A DNA stretch of 64,000 nt, taken from Paracoccus methylarcula (GTDB taxonomy: Bacteria; Pseudomonadota; Alphaproteobacteria; Rhodobacterales; Rhodobacteraceae). Position numbers and translations under genes: made by a program. Where the stretch lies: NCBI RefSeq assembly GCF_003007735.2, contig NZ_PXNQ02000007.1, forward strand, positions 186,001 through 250,000, given 5' to 3'. The notes under the pieces are model-generated. The model was not told the DNA's origin. It searched no databases and saw only the letters and a list, made by a program, of their open reading frames with translations. This document shows positions 46,672-55,166 of this stretch, one piece after another; within the stretch, counting starts at the first letter, position 1; each line of letters opens with the position of its first letter.

Positions 46672-48105
46672 GTGTCGGTAACTGCGGAACCGTCGCAGCG
46701 GAGTGTTTCCGCCTTGGCGGCACGGGGCTGCATCTGCCTTGTCATTGCCGTTTCGCTGATCGAGATCTTTGCTCCGCGCCCTCTGCTTGGGCTGATCGGC
46801 GGCGCGGCGCTGGTCGCGTATTTCCTGCTGTCATGGCGGCGGCTGACGCTGATCAGCGCGATTCCGATAACCCTGTCGCTGGTGATGCTGGTCCTGGCCG
46901 TGCTGCGCGATGTGCCGCTGGAAAGCTTCATTCATGCCTTCGAACGCGCCTGCTTCCTTGCTTCGCTGCTGGCCCTGCTGGGGATGCTGCGCGTTGCCGC
47001 TTCGGCCGCGCCCGAGATCGAGCGGGCAGGGCGCTATATCACCGCGCAGCCGCCCGGGCGGCGCTACCTGGCGCTGAATTTCGGCGGTCATGTCTTTGGC
47101 ATGCTGATCAATCTTGGCGGAATGGCGATCCTGCTGGACATGGCGGCGCGGGCCATGGGCAGGGGATCGGCGCATCTGCCGCCCGATCTGCAGCGGCTGA
47201 AACTGCGCCGGATGACCCTGGCCGTGACGCGCGGATTCGGCCTTGTAGCGCTGTGGTCGCCGCTGGCCTTCTCGGTGAATTCGCTGCTGCTGTCGATGCC
47301 GGATCTGGATTACCTGGATGTCGGGCCGGTCGGCTTCGCGTTGTCCTTTGTTGTTGCCGGCTATGGCTGGCTCCTGGATCGCAGGCTGGCCCCGAAAGGG
47401 CGCAACCTGCCGCGGGGAACCGCCTCGCCCGATCCCGCCGACAGGGGGGCGGTCGGCCTGCTGCTGGCCCATCTGGGTGTGCTGGGCGGGGCCGTGATCG
47501 CGCTCAGCAGCCTTGCGCCGGTCAGTTTCCAGCAGGCCCTGCTGCTGGTGCTGCCAAGCTATGCCCTGCTGTGGATGGCCCGGACGGGGTGGCGGGCGAC
47601 AGGGGGCGCGATACCCGCCACGGGCCGCATGATCCGGGACAGCCTGCGCAGTTTCGGCGCCGCGACATCCGAGCTTGGCGTCTTCGCCTCCGGTGGCTTG
47701 CTCTCGGTCCTGGTGATCTCGGTCCTGCCGGTCGAGGATATCCGGGTGCTGACGGGCGATCTTGGCATGACGCCGGTGGCAGCAGTCTGGGCGATCAGCC
47801 TGACGATGTTCCTGAGCGGCTGCATCGGCATCAACCCGATCATCTCGGCCTCGGTCCTGGGCAGCCTTGTCTCGCAGCTGGGTATCGCCGGGCTCGCCAC
47901 CCCGGCGGCGGCCCTGACGCTGATGGGAACCTGGGCGGCGGTGATGTGCTTTTCACCCTTCATCACCACCGTCGCCTATGCCGGTGCGCTGATCGGGCAG
48001 TCGCCGGTGAGTGTCGGCATCCGCTGGAACTGGCCCTACAGCATCGGGCTGTTGTTGCTGTGGAATTGCGGCATGTCGCTGGCGGTGCATTTCGGGCTGC
48101 TCTGA
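46672..48105 (+). CDS. Polytopic membrane protein, probable transporter of unknown type
   Basis: 477 residues with about eleven hydrophobic segments (for example CICLVIAVSLIEIF, LGLIGGAALVAYFLLSW, ISAIPITLSLVMLVLAVL) and a C-terminal series VAAVWAISLTMFLSGCIGIN and AALTLMGTWAAVMCFSPFITT. The overall arrangement (two halves, each ending in a Gly-rich re-entrant-like segment) recalls ion-transporter superfamily carriers, but I do not recognise the family. The GTG at 46672 has GGAAAAGG upstream; an ATG at 46612 lies inside the SDR gene. As the last gene of the DUF35-to-SDR operon it may move a substrate or product of that pathway. Confidence 0.7.
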   Translation: MSVTAEPSQRSVSALAARGCICLVIAVSLIEIFAPRPLLGLIGGAALVAYFLLSWRRLTLISAIPITLSLVMLVLAVLRDVPLESFIHAFERACFLASLLALLGMLRVAASAAPEIERAGRYITAQPPGRRYLALNFGGHVFGMLINLGGMAILLDMAARAMGRGSAHLPPDLQRLKLRRMTLAVTRGFGLVALWSPLAFSVNSLLLSMPDLDYLDVGPVGFALSFVVAGYGWLLDRRLAPKGRNLPRGTASPDPADRGAVGLLLAHLGVLGGAVIALSSLAPVSFQQALLLVLPSYALLWMARTGWRATGGAIPATGRMIRDSLRSFGAATSELGVFASGGLLSVLVISVLPVEDIRVLTGDLGMTPVAAVWAISLTMFLSGCIGINPIISASVLGSLVSQLGIAGLATPAAALTLMGTWAAVMCFSPFITTVAYAGALIGQSPVSVGIRWNWPYSIGLLLLWNCGMSLAVHFGLL

Positions 48106-48159
48106 GCCGTCATGGATCGGCCCGGATGAGGCGTGGTTGCGTCCTGCGTCCCGCGATGG

Positions 48160-48182
48160 CCGGGGGGCTTCGCGCCCCCCGG
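48160..48182 (+). terminator. Hairpin at the end of the DUF35-transporter operon
   Basis: Perfect 9-bp stem CCGGGGGGC / GCCCCCCGG with loop TTCGC, about 55 nt past the transporter stop. It leads directly into copy 3 of the dispersed element. Confidence 0.65.
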
Positions 48183-48214
48183 ACCCCCCGCGGGATATTT
48201 GCGTGAAGAAGAAG
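48183..48214 (+). repeat. Dispersed 3'-end element, copy 3
   Basis: ACCCCCCGCGGGATATTT, GCGT, then GAAGAAGAAG. Oriented with the preceding operon and preceded by a perfect hairpin, as in copies 1 and 4. Confidence 0.75.
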
Positions 48215-48292
48215 GGCGCGAGGCATGGGGCAACAGCAGGGACCTTGCCTTGCCTGTGCGGGGCTGCGCCCCGCTGTGCAATGCCCATGGAG

Positions 48293-48928
48293 CTATGCGA
48301 GGATGCGCGCCTCGGTCACCGCCTGCACTTCTTCGAGGCTGTTTCCGGGGGCGAGTTCGACCAGCCGGAAGCCCTCGGGCGTGACTTCGAGGACGCAGAG
48401 ATCGGTATAGACGCGGGTCACGACGCCTGCTCCGGTCAGCGGGTAGCTGCATTGTTTCAACAGCTTGGGGGAGCCGTCCCGGGCGGTGTGGCGCATCAGG
48501 ACGAATATTTGCGGAACACCCGCGACCAGATCCATCGCGCCGCCGACCGCGGGAGGGAAGCTTTGCTCCAGCGTCGCCCAATTCGCCAGATCGCCGTTCT
48601 CGGCGACCTGGTAGGCGCCCAGCACCGCGATGCCGAGATGGTTGCCGCGCATCATCGAGAAGGCCAGCGGATGGTCGAACAGCGCCGCGCCGGGAAGCAT
48701 GGTAACGAGGTTCTTGCTCGCATCGATGAGTTCGGGATCCTCCTCGCCCGCAGCAGGCGCGCCGCCGACGCCCAGCAAACCGTTCTCGGTATGATACATC
48801 ACCTCGCGCCCCTCGGGGACGAAATGCGCCACCTTGTTGGGTAGCCCGATCCCGAGATTGACATAGGCCCCATCGGGGATGTCCTGCGCAAGACGCGCCG
48901 CCATGGCGTTTTCATCAAGTTTCTTCAT
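48293..48928 (-). CDS. scoB: 3-oxoacid CoA-transferase subunit B
   Basis: 211-residue beta subunit of a class I CoA-transferase. The catalytic glutamate is Glu48 in HTENGLLG; AYVNLGIGLPNKVA and MRGNHLGIAVLGAYQVAENGDLANW are the usual family segments. Moves CoA between a donor (such as succinyl-CoA or acetyl-CoA) and a carboxylate. The ATG overlaps the scoA stop by 4 nt. The pair ends a leftward operon TAXI-TRAP permease-scoA-scoB, so the acid brought in by the transporter is probably its substrate. The acceptor acid cannot be named. Confidence 0.9.
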   Translation of the reverse strand: MKKLDENAMAARLAQDIPDGAYVNLGIGLPNKVAHFVPEGREVMYHTENGLLGVGGAPAAGEEDPELIDASKNLVTMLPGAALFDHPLAFSMMRGNHLGIAVLGAYQVAENGDLANWATLEQSFPPAVGGAMDLVAGVPQIFVLMRHTARDGSPKLLKQCSYPLTGAGVVTRVYTDLCVLEVTPEGFRLVELAPGNSLEEVQAVTEARILA

Positions 48929-49592
48929 GGTCTTACCCCGTATTCAACGATGCTGTCGACGAAGATGCCGGGCGTGATGACCGCCTCGGGGTCCAGGGCT
49001 TCGCCGGACAGGTGCCGGACCTCGGCGATGCTGTGGCTCGCGGCGGTGGCCATCACCGGATTGAGTTCCGCGCCGTCACGTGATAGCGCAGATTGCCCCA
49101 ACGATCTCCGGCCTCGGCCCGGATCAGCGCGAAATCCGCCGCCAGGGGTTTCTCGAACACATAGCCCACGCCGTCGATTTCCCGCGTTTCCTTCCCTTCG
49201 GCAAGCAGCGTTCCATAGGCGGTCGGGGTGAGGAAACCGCCCAACCCCGCCCCTGCGGCGCGGATGCGTTCGGCCAGCGTCCCTTGCGGGACGATCTCGA
49301 GCTCGATCTCGCCCGCCTCGTAGCGCCGCTCGAACCAGATCGAGCCGGGGCTGCGCGGGTAGGAGCAGATGACCTTGCGGACCCTGCCTTCGCGCAGCAG
49401 CGACGAGATGCCGTCCTCGCCCGCCCCGGCATTGTTCGAGATGATGGTCAGCTCGCGCGCGCCCTGATCCAGCAGGGCGGTCAGCAATCCGGCCGGGATA
49501 CCGGAATTGCCGAAGCCTCCGACCATCACCACGGCGCCATCGAATATCGGCGCGACGGCCGTGGCCAGATCGCCGATCCGTTTGTCGATCAT
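48925..49592 (-). CDS. scoA: 3-oxoacid CoA-transferase subunit A (frame broken by 1 nt)
   Basis: Alpha subunit partner of scoB. The CoA-binding glycine loop is MVGGFGNSGIPAGLL; ELTIISNNAGAGEDGI and GNLRYHVTA follow. The frame breaks near 49072: after YHVTA the protein resumes in another frame as ELNPVMATAASHSIAEV through VEYGVRP. The 668-nt span is one short of a multiple of three; one C in GGCCGC repairs it to about 222 residues. The start overlaps the TRAP permease stop by 4 nt (49589-49592), and the stop overlaps the scoB start. Confidence 0.9.
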
Positions 49593-51532
49593 GAAGAAGT
49601 CCTCTTTTCATTGCGCAGGAAAATCAGGTTCGCCCCGTAGACGCCCAGGATCAGCCCCAGCCCGGCAAGGTCCGAATAGAATTCCGGCACGATGGCCATC
49701 AGTCCGGCCGCGCCCATCAGCACGCGGCTGACCGGACCCGCCGGGCCGATCCCGTAGAGATAGCCTTCCATCGCCGAGGTCAGCGCCCATAGCGCCAGGG
49801 CGGCGATCAGGAAGGAGGTGGCGATATCGGGCAGCGATCCGGCAAAGACCAGCCCGGTATCGTAGACGAAGATGAAGGGCAGCAGGAACAGCGCCCCGCC
49901 CAAGCGCATCGAATAGATCCCGGTCCGCATCGGGTTCGATCCGGCGATGCTGGCCGCCGTGATCGAGGCCAGTGCCACCGGTGGGGTGATATAGGATAGC
50001 ATTCCCCAGTAGAGGATGAACAGATGGCTTGCCAAGGGGTTCAGGCCAGCTTCGATCAGCGCGGGGGCAAGCAGGATCGACAGGAAGATATAGCAGGCGC
50101 TGACGGTCATTCCCATGCCCAGCACGAAGCTGGTGACCGCGCCCGCGATCAGCATCAATGGCACGTTGCCTCCGGCATAGAGCAGCAATTCGCGCGAGAA
50201 GGCGCCGGCGACGCCGGTATAGGACAGCCCGCCCACGACCAGCCCTATCCCGGCCAGGATCGCCACCAGTGCCGCGATATTGCAGGCGGTGTCGGTCAGC
50301 AGCCGCTTTGCCCGCTCCCAGTTCAGGCGGGTCTCCTTGCGCAGGGCGGTGGCGAGCAGCAGGACGACCGAGGCCGCATAGGGCGAATAGGTCTCGAGCC
50401 GCAATACCATCAGCACATAGATCAGGACGGCAAGGCAGAGAAGATAGGGCCAGCCGCGCAGCAGCACGCCCCGCAGCGGCGGGATTTCCGAGGCGGGCAG
50501 GCCCTTGAGCCCCTTGCGCGCGGCGAACATGTCGACCTGGAACAGTAGCGCGATATAGAACAACAGGGCAGGCAGGAAGGCGGCGGCAACGACCTGCGAA
50601 TAGGGCACGCCGAGAAAGGATGCCATGATGAAGGCGACCGTTCCCATGACCGGCGGCATCAGCGTGGCCCCGGTCGAGGCGCAGCTTTCGATGGCGGCGG
50701 CATAGGTCGGGGGGTAGCCCACCCGTTTCATCGTCGGGATCGAGAACGGCCCGCTGGTCAGGATGTTCGAGATCACGCTGCCCGACAGCGATCCCAGGAT
50801 ACCGCTGCCCAGGACCGCGACCTTGGCCGGTCCGCCCCGGCTGCGCCCCAGCAGGGCCGAGGCCAGGTCCATGAAGAAATCGGCCCCCTTGGTCGCCGTC
50901 AGCACCGACCCGAAGATGACGAAGCCGACGACCAGTTCGGCCACGACCTGCATCGGGATGCCGATGATGCTCTCGACACCCAGGACATGGACGCGGATCG
51001 TCTCGGGCAGCGAGAACGAGGTGCCCCAGAGGAATCCCGGCATGTAATCGGCGAATAGCGGATAGGCGCCGAACAGCAATGCCGTTCCCAGCAGCAACGG
51101 CCCGCCCCCGCGCCGTACGCCTTCCAGCGTGGCGATCAGGACCGCTCCGGCGGCGATGTTTATCGATAGCGGGGCAGAGAATTCCCAGCCCTTCTGGATG
51201 ATGTCCATGCCATGCAGGCCAAGAAAGCCGCAGGCACTCAGCGCGATGGCCGAGAGAATCCAGTCGAACCATTGCACCCGGGTGGATTGTGATGACCGGG
51301 CGGGCAGACTGAGAAAGGCGATCGCGAGGAAGATGCCGATCAGGTAGTAGAGATAGGAATTCCCGAGCGGTTGAAAACCGAACAGGTTCAGCAGGAATAC
51401 TTGGTTGATGGCCAGCAGGATACCGGCAGCGCCAAGGATATGGACCGCGATTCCCGCTGCGCCGGAAAGGCGAGGCGGGGTTGCGGCAGGTGATGGCGAG
51501 GGATCACCGGACATGGGATCGGTCTGGCTCAT
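49589..51532 (-). CDS. TAXI-type TRAP transporter fused permease 1
   Basis: 647-residue inner-membrane protein that fuses the small (DctQ-like) and large (DctM-like) TRAP subunits, usual for TAXI systems. The N-terminal part (GIAVHILGAAGILLAINQVF and the following segments) forms the small-subunit helices. The DctM-like core contains GSGILGSLSGSVISNILTSG, SCASTGATLMPPVMGTVAFIMA, LGMGMTVSACYIFLSILLAP and YWGMLSYITPPVAL. The ATG at 51532 has AAAGGA upstream. It works with the solute-binding protein encoded 72 nt upstream. Uptake is driven by ion gradients. The substrate is probably a carboxylate. Confidence 0.9.
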   Translation of the reverse strand: MSQTDPMSGDPSPSPAATPPRLSGAAGIAVHILGAAGILLAINQVFLLNLFGFQPLGNSYLYYLIGIFLAIAFLSLPARSSQSTRVQWFDWILSAIALSACGFLGLHGMDIIQKGWEFSAPLSINIAAGAVLIATLEGVRRGGGPLLLGTALLFGAYPLFADYMPGFLWGTSFSLPETIRVHVLGVESIIGIPMQVVAELVVGFVIFGSVLTATKGADFFMDLASALLGRSRGGPAKVAVLGSGILGSLSGSVISNILTSGPFSIPTMKRVGYPPTYAAAIESCASTGATLMPPVMGTVAFIMASFLGVPYSQVVAAAFLPALLFYIALLFQVDMFAARKGLKGLPASEIPPLRGVLLRGWPYLLCLAVLIYVLMVLRLETYSPYAASVVLLLATALRKETRLNWERAKRLLTDTACNIAALVAILAGIGLVVGGLSYTGVAGAFSRELLLYAGGNVPLMLIAGAVTSFVLGMGMTVSACYIFLSILLAPALIEAGLNPLASHLFILYWGMLSYITPPVALASITAASIAGSNPMRTGIYSMRLGGALFLLPFIFVYDTGLVFAGSLPDIATSFLIAALALWALTSAMEGYLYGIGPAGPVSRVLMGAAGLMAIVPEFYSDLAGLGLILGVYGANLIFLRNEKRTSS

Positions 51533-51604
51533 CTCGGGAAATCCTTTACAGGGAAAGCGTCGGACCGGACCCGCAGGCACGATCCGACCGGCAAGCAGCT
51601 TGAC

Positions 51605-52728
51605 TTACGAGTCGAGCGAAGCAATGACCTCGGCTTGCTTCTCTTTCCATTTCGCGGCGAATTCCTCGGCCGGCAGATCCTGGTTGGCGGGCAGGAACTC
51701 TTCCCATGCCGCGATCATCGCATCCAGCCGGGCGATGCGTTTCTGGTTCCAGGCCTCGGCCTCGTCGGTCCAGATGCCCTTCTCCTTCAGGTAGCGGATC
51801 GCGCCTTCATGGAAAGGCACATCGGCGGGCGGCAGCCCGGCCTGGGCCAGATCCCACCGGATCATGGTCGCGGTGCCGTCCTTGTAGAGATCATAGGTCT
51901 CGTCCAGCGCCTTGATGAAGGCATAGACCTCGTCCGCGGATTTCTCGGCCGTGGTGGCGATCACAGGATAGCGATAGGCTGCCATCTGCACATTCTCGCC
52001 CTCTGCCAGCCCGGCGGCGATATCCTCTTCGAACGGGGACATGATCGGCAGGACGCCGTCCAGCGCGGCCCAGCCTTCCTGGTTTTCCGCTTCCAGCGGA
52101 ATCCAGCGGATGCCGCGCGGCGATTCAGCCAGTTCGTAAAGCTGGCTGGTGGTGGGCGTGGTGCAGGTGAAATCGGCCTCGTTCTTGGTCATCGAGGACA
52201 TGGCGGCGGCATAGGTGGGGAACATCACCACCTCGACATCGTCGGTGGTCAGCCCGCCAAAGGCCAGGATCGCCTCGCATTTGAGATTGACCGAGGGATT
52301 GCCGACCACGAAGCGGCGCGCTTGCCCTTGGCGTCGGCGATCTCCTCGATCCCCGCATCCGCCGCCGTCACCATGGCGAAAGAGGCAGGCCGCCCGGCGA
52401 CCGCCCGCAGGTTCTGCGGCCCCCATTCCGGCGTGGCGAAATCGAAATCTCCCTCGGCGACGAAGAACGACTCGGTGGCCAGGAAACCGTAATCGGCCCG
52501 GCCCTGCAGGACCGGCTGCAATCGTCCGATGGCGGTGCCCGAGGGCTGGATGCGGACCTTGGTGCCGAATTGCTTGCCGAAGGCATCCGCGATGGCCGAG
52601 GCTTCGGCATATCCCGCCGAGCCGACATCATAGGCCGTCCAGATCATCGTCTTGGGCAATTCCTGTGCCGAAGCGGCCAGCGTGCCGAGACCCAGGACCG
52701 TTGTCGTCAGTATAGAGCGTAGTATCAT
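51605..52728 (-). CDS. TAXI-family TRAP solute-binding protein 1 (frame broken by 1 nt)
   Basis: Periplasmic binding protein of about 374 residues. Signal peptide (MILRSILTTTVLGLGTLAASA), then the TAXI features MIWTAYDVGSAGYAEASAIAD, GFLATESFFVAEG and ADAGIEEIADAKGKRA. The frame breaks near 52316 after KGKRA and resumes in another frame as RFVVGNPSVNLKCEAI; one C (GCCCGC) restores it. The C-terminal half has YRYPVIATTAEKSADEVYAF. GGGAGGA precedes the ATG. First gene of the leftward TAXI-permease-scoA-scoB operon. 223 nt upstream is a copy of the LysR-linked 67-nt sequence, suggesting control by LysR 1. Confidence 0.9.
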
Positions 52729-52950
52729 GATATTCCTCCCATTATTGTTGTCATGGCGTGTCGCGTCTTGCGATGTCTTGCCGCGATCACCCCGGGAACC
52801 TCGCCGATTATTCTCCTCCTCGGATCGGTATTGCGATGCGGCATGCCATGTCGGCATCCGTTCGAAAATCCGAAGGTCTTCATGCCGGGGCTGCTCTGGT
52901 GACTTTCCCCTGGGCATGAAGGCTTTCCGGTATCGCGGGCTTTGCGGAAG

Positions 52951-53017
52951 AAGGCCATATTTCAGGATATGATTTCCAATACTATCGGCCTATTGTTCGA
53001 TATATCTTTATGAATGA
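52951..53017. promoter_or_regulatory. LysR-controlled intergenic sequence, copy B
   Basis: 67 nt matching 37855-37921 at 56 positions without gaps, with an identical block at 52965-52987. It lies upstream of the leftward TAXI 1 operon and is followed by a decayed lysR start. It is likely a functional binding site kept under selection while the adjoining gene decayed. 52729-53186 holds no intact gene. Confidence 0.7.
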
Positions 53018-53021
53018 CCGA

Positions 53022-53116
53022 TCCCATCTGCATTACCTTCCGGCTGCTGCGCTGTCTTACCCTCCTGCAGATGAACCACATCCCGGATGAGCCGCGAAAA
53101 AGCTGAACATCTTTTC
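53022..53116 (+). pseudogene. Remnant of a lysR 5' end
   Basis: The DNA reads as ITFRLLRCLTLLQMN and then PRK before a stop, matching ITFRQLRYFLVLAEE and AQK of LysR 1 at the same spacing from the shared upstream sequence. ATTACCTTCCG and AAAAGCTGAACATCT correspond to ATCACCTTTCG and AAAAGCTGCACATCT. Two single-nucleotide length changes and many substitutions have destroyed it, and similarity ends after about 80 nt. Confidence 0.65.
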
Positions 53117-53160
53117 GGCATCTTCGTCATATCGCGACCATATTTCAAATGCATTGGAGA

Positions 53161-53175
53161 TCTATCAGCGATAGA
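53161..53175. promoter_or_regulatory. Palindrome before lysR 2
   Basis: TCTATC-AGC-GATAGA has perfect 6-bp arms and lies 11 nt before the ATG of the second lysR gene. A candidate autoregulatory site. Confidence 0.4.
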
Positions 53176-53186
53176 ATACCGGCATC

Positions 53187-54107
53187 ATGGAACTTCGCCA
53201 GCTTCGCAATTTCATCCGAATCTGCCAGATGCGCAGCATTACCGCCGCGGCCGAGCGGTTGAATATCGCCCAGCCCGCGCTCAGCCGGCAGGTGCAGGCG
53301 CTCGAAGACGAGTTTGGGGTTGCGCTGCTGCGCCGTCATGGCCGCGGAGTCGAGCCGACCGAGCAGGGCGAATTGCTGCTGACCCGTGCCGAGCAGCTCC
53401 TGGCCGATGCCGACAGCATCCTGCGCGATGTTCCGGGCAACGAGGACGAGTTGCGCGGCACCCTGACCCTGGGCCTGCCACCCTCGGTGGCGGAACTGCT
53501 GGCAGAACCGCTGATTGCGCATTTCAACGCGCGATACCCGCAAGTCCGGCTGCGTATCGTGTCGGGATTCACCGGTCATGTCAGGGACTGGTTGCAGCGC
53601 GGCACGATCGATCTGGGCATCACCTATGAAACCGGCCCGTCGAGCGACCATCACGCGCGCGCGCTGGTCTATGAGCAGCTCTATCTCGTCTGCCCGGCAT
53701 CCGGCCGGACCGGCTCTCAACCCATAGGATTCGCCGAAGCTTTCGAGCAACCCCTGATCCTGCCGAGCCCGGCCCATGGCCTGCGCCGCCTGATCGAGGC
53801 GGCGGCGGCGGGGCAGGGGATCACGCCCGAGGTCGTGCTCGAGGTGGATATCGTGCAGGTGATGCTCAATTTCGTCCAGCAGGGGGTTGGCAACACGATC
53901 CTGTCGCGCATCTCGGTCCGCGACATGCTGGCCAATGGCGAATTGGCGGCCCGTCCGATCATCTCGCCCGAGCTGGGGCGGACAGTGGTCCTGTGGACAC
54001 CCGGGCTCACCGGGAATGACCGGCTGGTCAGGCGTTTTGCCGAAATGCTGGTCGAGCAGGCGCGGATCCTGGTCGAATCCGGGACATGGGAGGCGCGCTG
54101 GCTCTGA
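53187..54107 (+). CDS. LysR-type transcriptional regulator 2
   Basis: 306-residue regulator with the HTH MELRQLRNFIRICQMRSITAAAERLNIAQPALSRQVQALE and a ligand domain (GTLTLGLPPSVAELLAEPL ... VQQGVGNTILSRISV) of the Nac/Cbl-like branch. It differs clearly from LysR 1 in sequence. It stands alone between the decayed lysR remnant and the convergent iclR gene. Candidate targets are the neighbouring TRAP operons. Its effector may be an aromatic or other organic acid. Confidence 0.9.
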   Translation: MELRQLRNFIRICQMRSITAAAERLNIAQPALSRQVQALEDEFGVALLRRHGRGVEPTEQGELLLTRAEQLLADADSILRDVPGNEDELRGTLTLGLPPSVAELLAEPLIAHFNARYPQVRLRIVSGFTGHVRDWLQRGTIDLGITYETGPSSDHHARALVYEQLYLVCPASGRTGSQPIGFAEAFEQPLILPSPAHGLRRLIEAAAAGQGITPEVVLEVDIVQVMLNFVQQGVGNTILSRISVRDMLANGELAARPIISPELGRTVVLWTPGLTGNDRLVRRFAEMLVEQARILVESGTWEARWL

Positions 54108-54128
54108 TCTGGCGGTTGCGGGGGCCTG

Positions 54129-54932
54129 TCAGCCCGCCGGGATCCCGCCCAGCTTGCGGACGGTTTCCAGCAAGGCCGGGCCGTATTCCTCGTGCAGTTC
54201 CTTGGGAGAGATCAGGAAAGAAGGCCCGCCGACATTGACGCCATAGACCGTCGTGCCGTCCAGCGACCGCAACGGGGCGGCGATGGCGTTGATCTCGGGC
54301 TTCCACGCTCCGAAGCTGGTGCAATAGCCATGGGCTTCGTAATCGCCGACCGCGTCGCGGATGCTTTGCGCCATCCGTTCCTGCTGCTCGGGAAATTCGC
54401 GGATGCCCATGGCCAACAGCTCGGCGCGTTCCTCTTCGGACAGCCCGGCGATGATGGCGCGCCCGATGCCGGAATAGAACAGGGGCAGCCGCGCGCCCAC
54501 GCCGATGGACAGCGACACCGCCTGATGCGAGCGCCGCACCGCCAGGTAGACGGCGCGGATGCCGCTGCGCTCGGCCAAGGCCGCGGTCACATAGGGATTC
54601 GGCCCTTTCGACAGCGCGCCCAGTTCCGCGGTGACGCGGTCGGAAATGCTGGTCGCGGCGAGCACGCCGAAGCCCAGTTGCAGGACCTTGGCGCCAAGCC
54701 GGTATTCGCCGCTCCCCTCGTCGCGCAGCAGGTGGCCGGTCCTGGTCAGCGTATAGGTCAGGCGCGAGACCGTCGGCTTGGCAAGCCCGGTCCGGCGCGA
54801 AATCTCGTGATTGGACAGGAAACGGTCATCGGTGCGGAAGCAGCCGAGGATGTCCAGTCCCCGCGCCAATGCGCTGACGAATTGCCGGTCGCCGGTTTCC
54901 GTCTCTTCCGGTTGGTCTGTTTCCTGCGTCAT
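54129..54932 (-). CDS. IclR-family transcriptional regulator
   Basis: 267-residue regulator. N-terminal winged HTH: FVSALARGLDILGCFRTDDRFLSNHEISRRTGLAKPTVSRLTYTL. C-terminal IclR effector domain with LPLFYSGIGRAIIAGLSEEE and YCTSFGAWKPEINAIAAPL. The ATG at 54932 (MTQETDQPEETETG) was chosen; 54950 is possible and neither has a strong ribosome site. It diverges from the TAXI 2 operon, and the gap holds TTCGC-N3-GCGAA dyads that are good IclR operators. Likely controls the rightward TAXI 2-to-acyl-CoA dehydrogenase operon. Confidence 0.92.
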   Translation of the reverse strand: MTQETDQPEETETGDRQFVSALARGLDILGCFRTDDRFLSNHEISRRTGLAKPTVSRLTYTLTRTGHLLRDEGSGEYRLGAKVLQLGFGVLAATSISDRVTAELGALSKGPNPYVTAALAERSGIRAVYLAVRRSHQAVSLSIGVGARLPLFYSGIGRAIIAGLSEEERAELLAMGIREFPEQQERMAQSIRDAVGDYEAHGYCTSFGAWKPEINAIAAPLRSLDGTTVYGVNVGGPSFLISPKELHEEYGPALLETVRKLGGIPAG

Positions 54933-55012
54933 TCGATCTTTCAATATCATGCCTGTTTGCCTTGGTGAGCACATAGCCAATCTTCGGCAAAGATGATACC
55001 GATGCAAGAAAT

Positions 55013-55100
55013 TTCGCAATGCGAACCGATGTTTTGCAGATTTGGATGCTGAATCACTTGACTCAGAAGGTATCCAAACATTATCCGTTCGCTGTGCGAA
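55013..55100. promoter_or_regulatory. Paired IclR operators
   Basis: TTCGC-AAT-GCGAA at 55013-55025 and TTCGC-TGT-GCGAA at 55088-55100 are perfect dyads with the same arms, 75 nt apart. A half site TTCGCAAT follows at 55108-55115. All lie between the divergent iclR and TAXI 2 genes. Confidence 0.75.
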
Positions 55101-55166
55101 ACAATAATTCGCAATACTGATTTGACAAGGATTCCGGCGCAGCCGTTATCCGCAGGGAGGAGATCG

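Noticed and set aside
51559-51588. Regulatory hairpin between TAXI 1 and its permease
   Set aside because: Only six base pairs around an 18-nt loop; too weak to annotate as a feature.
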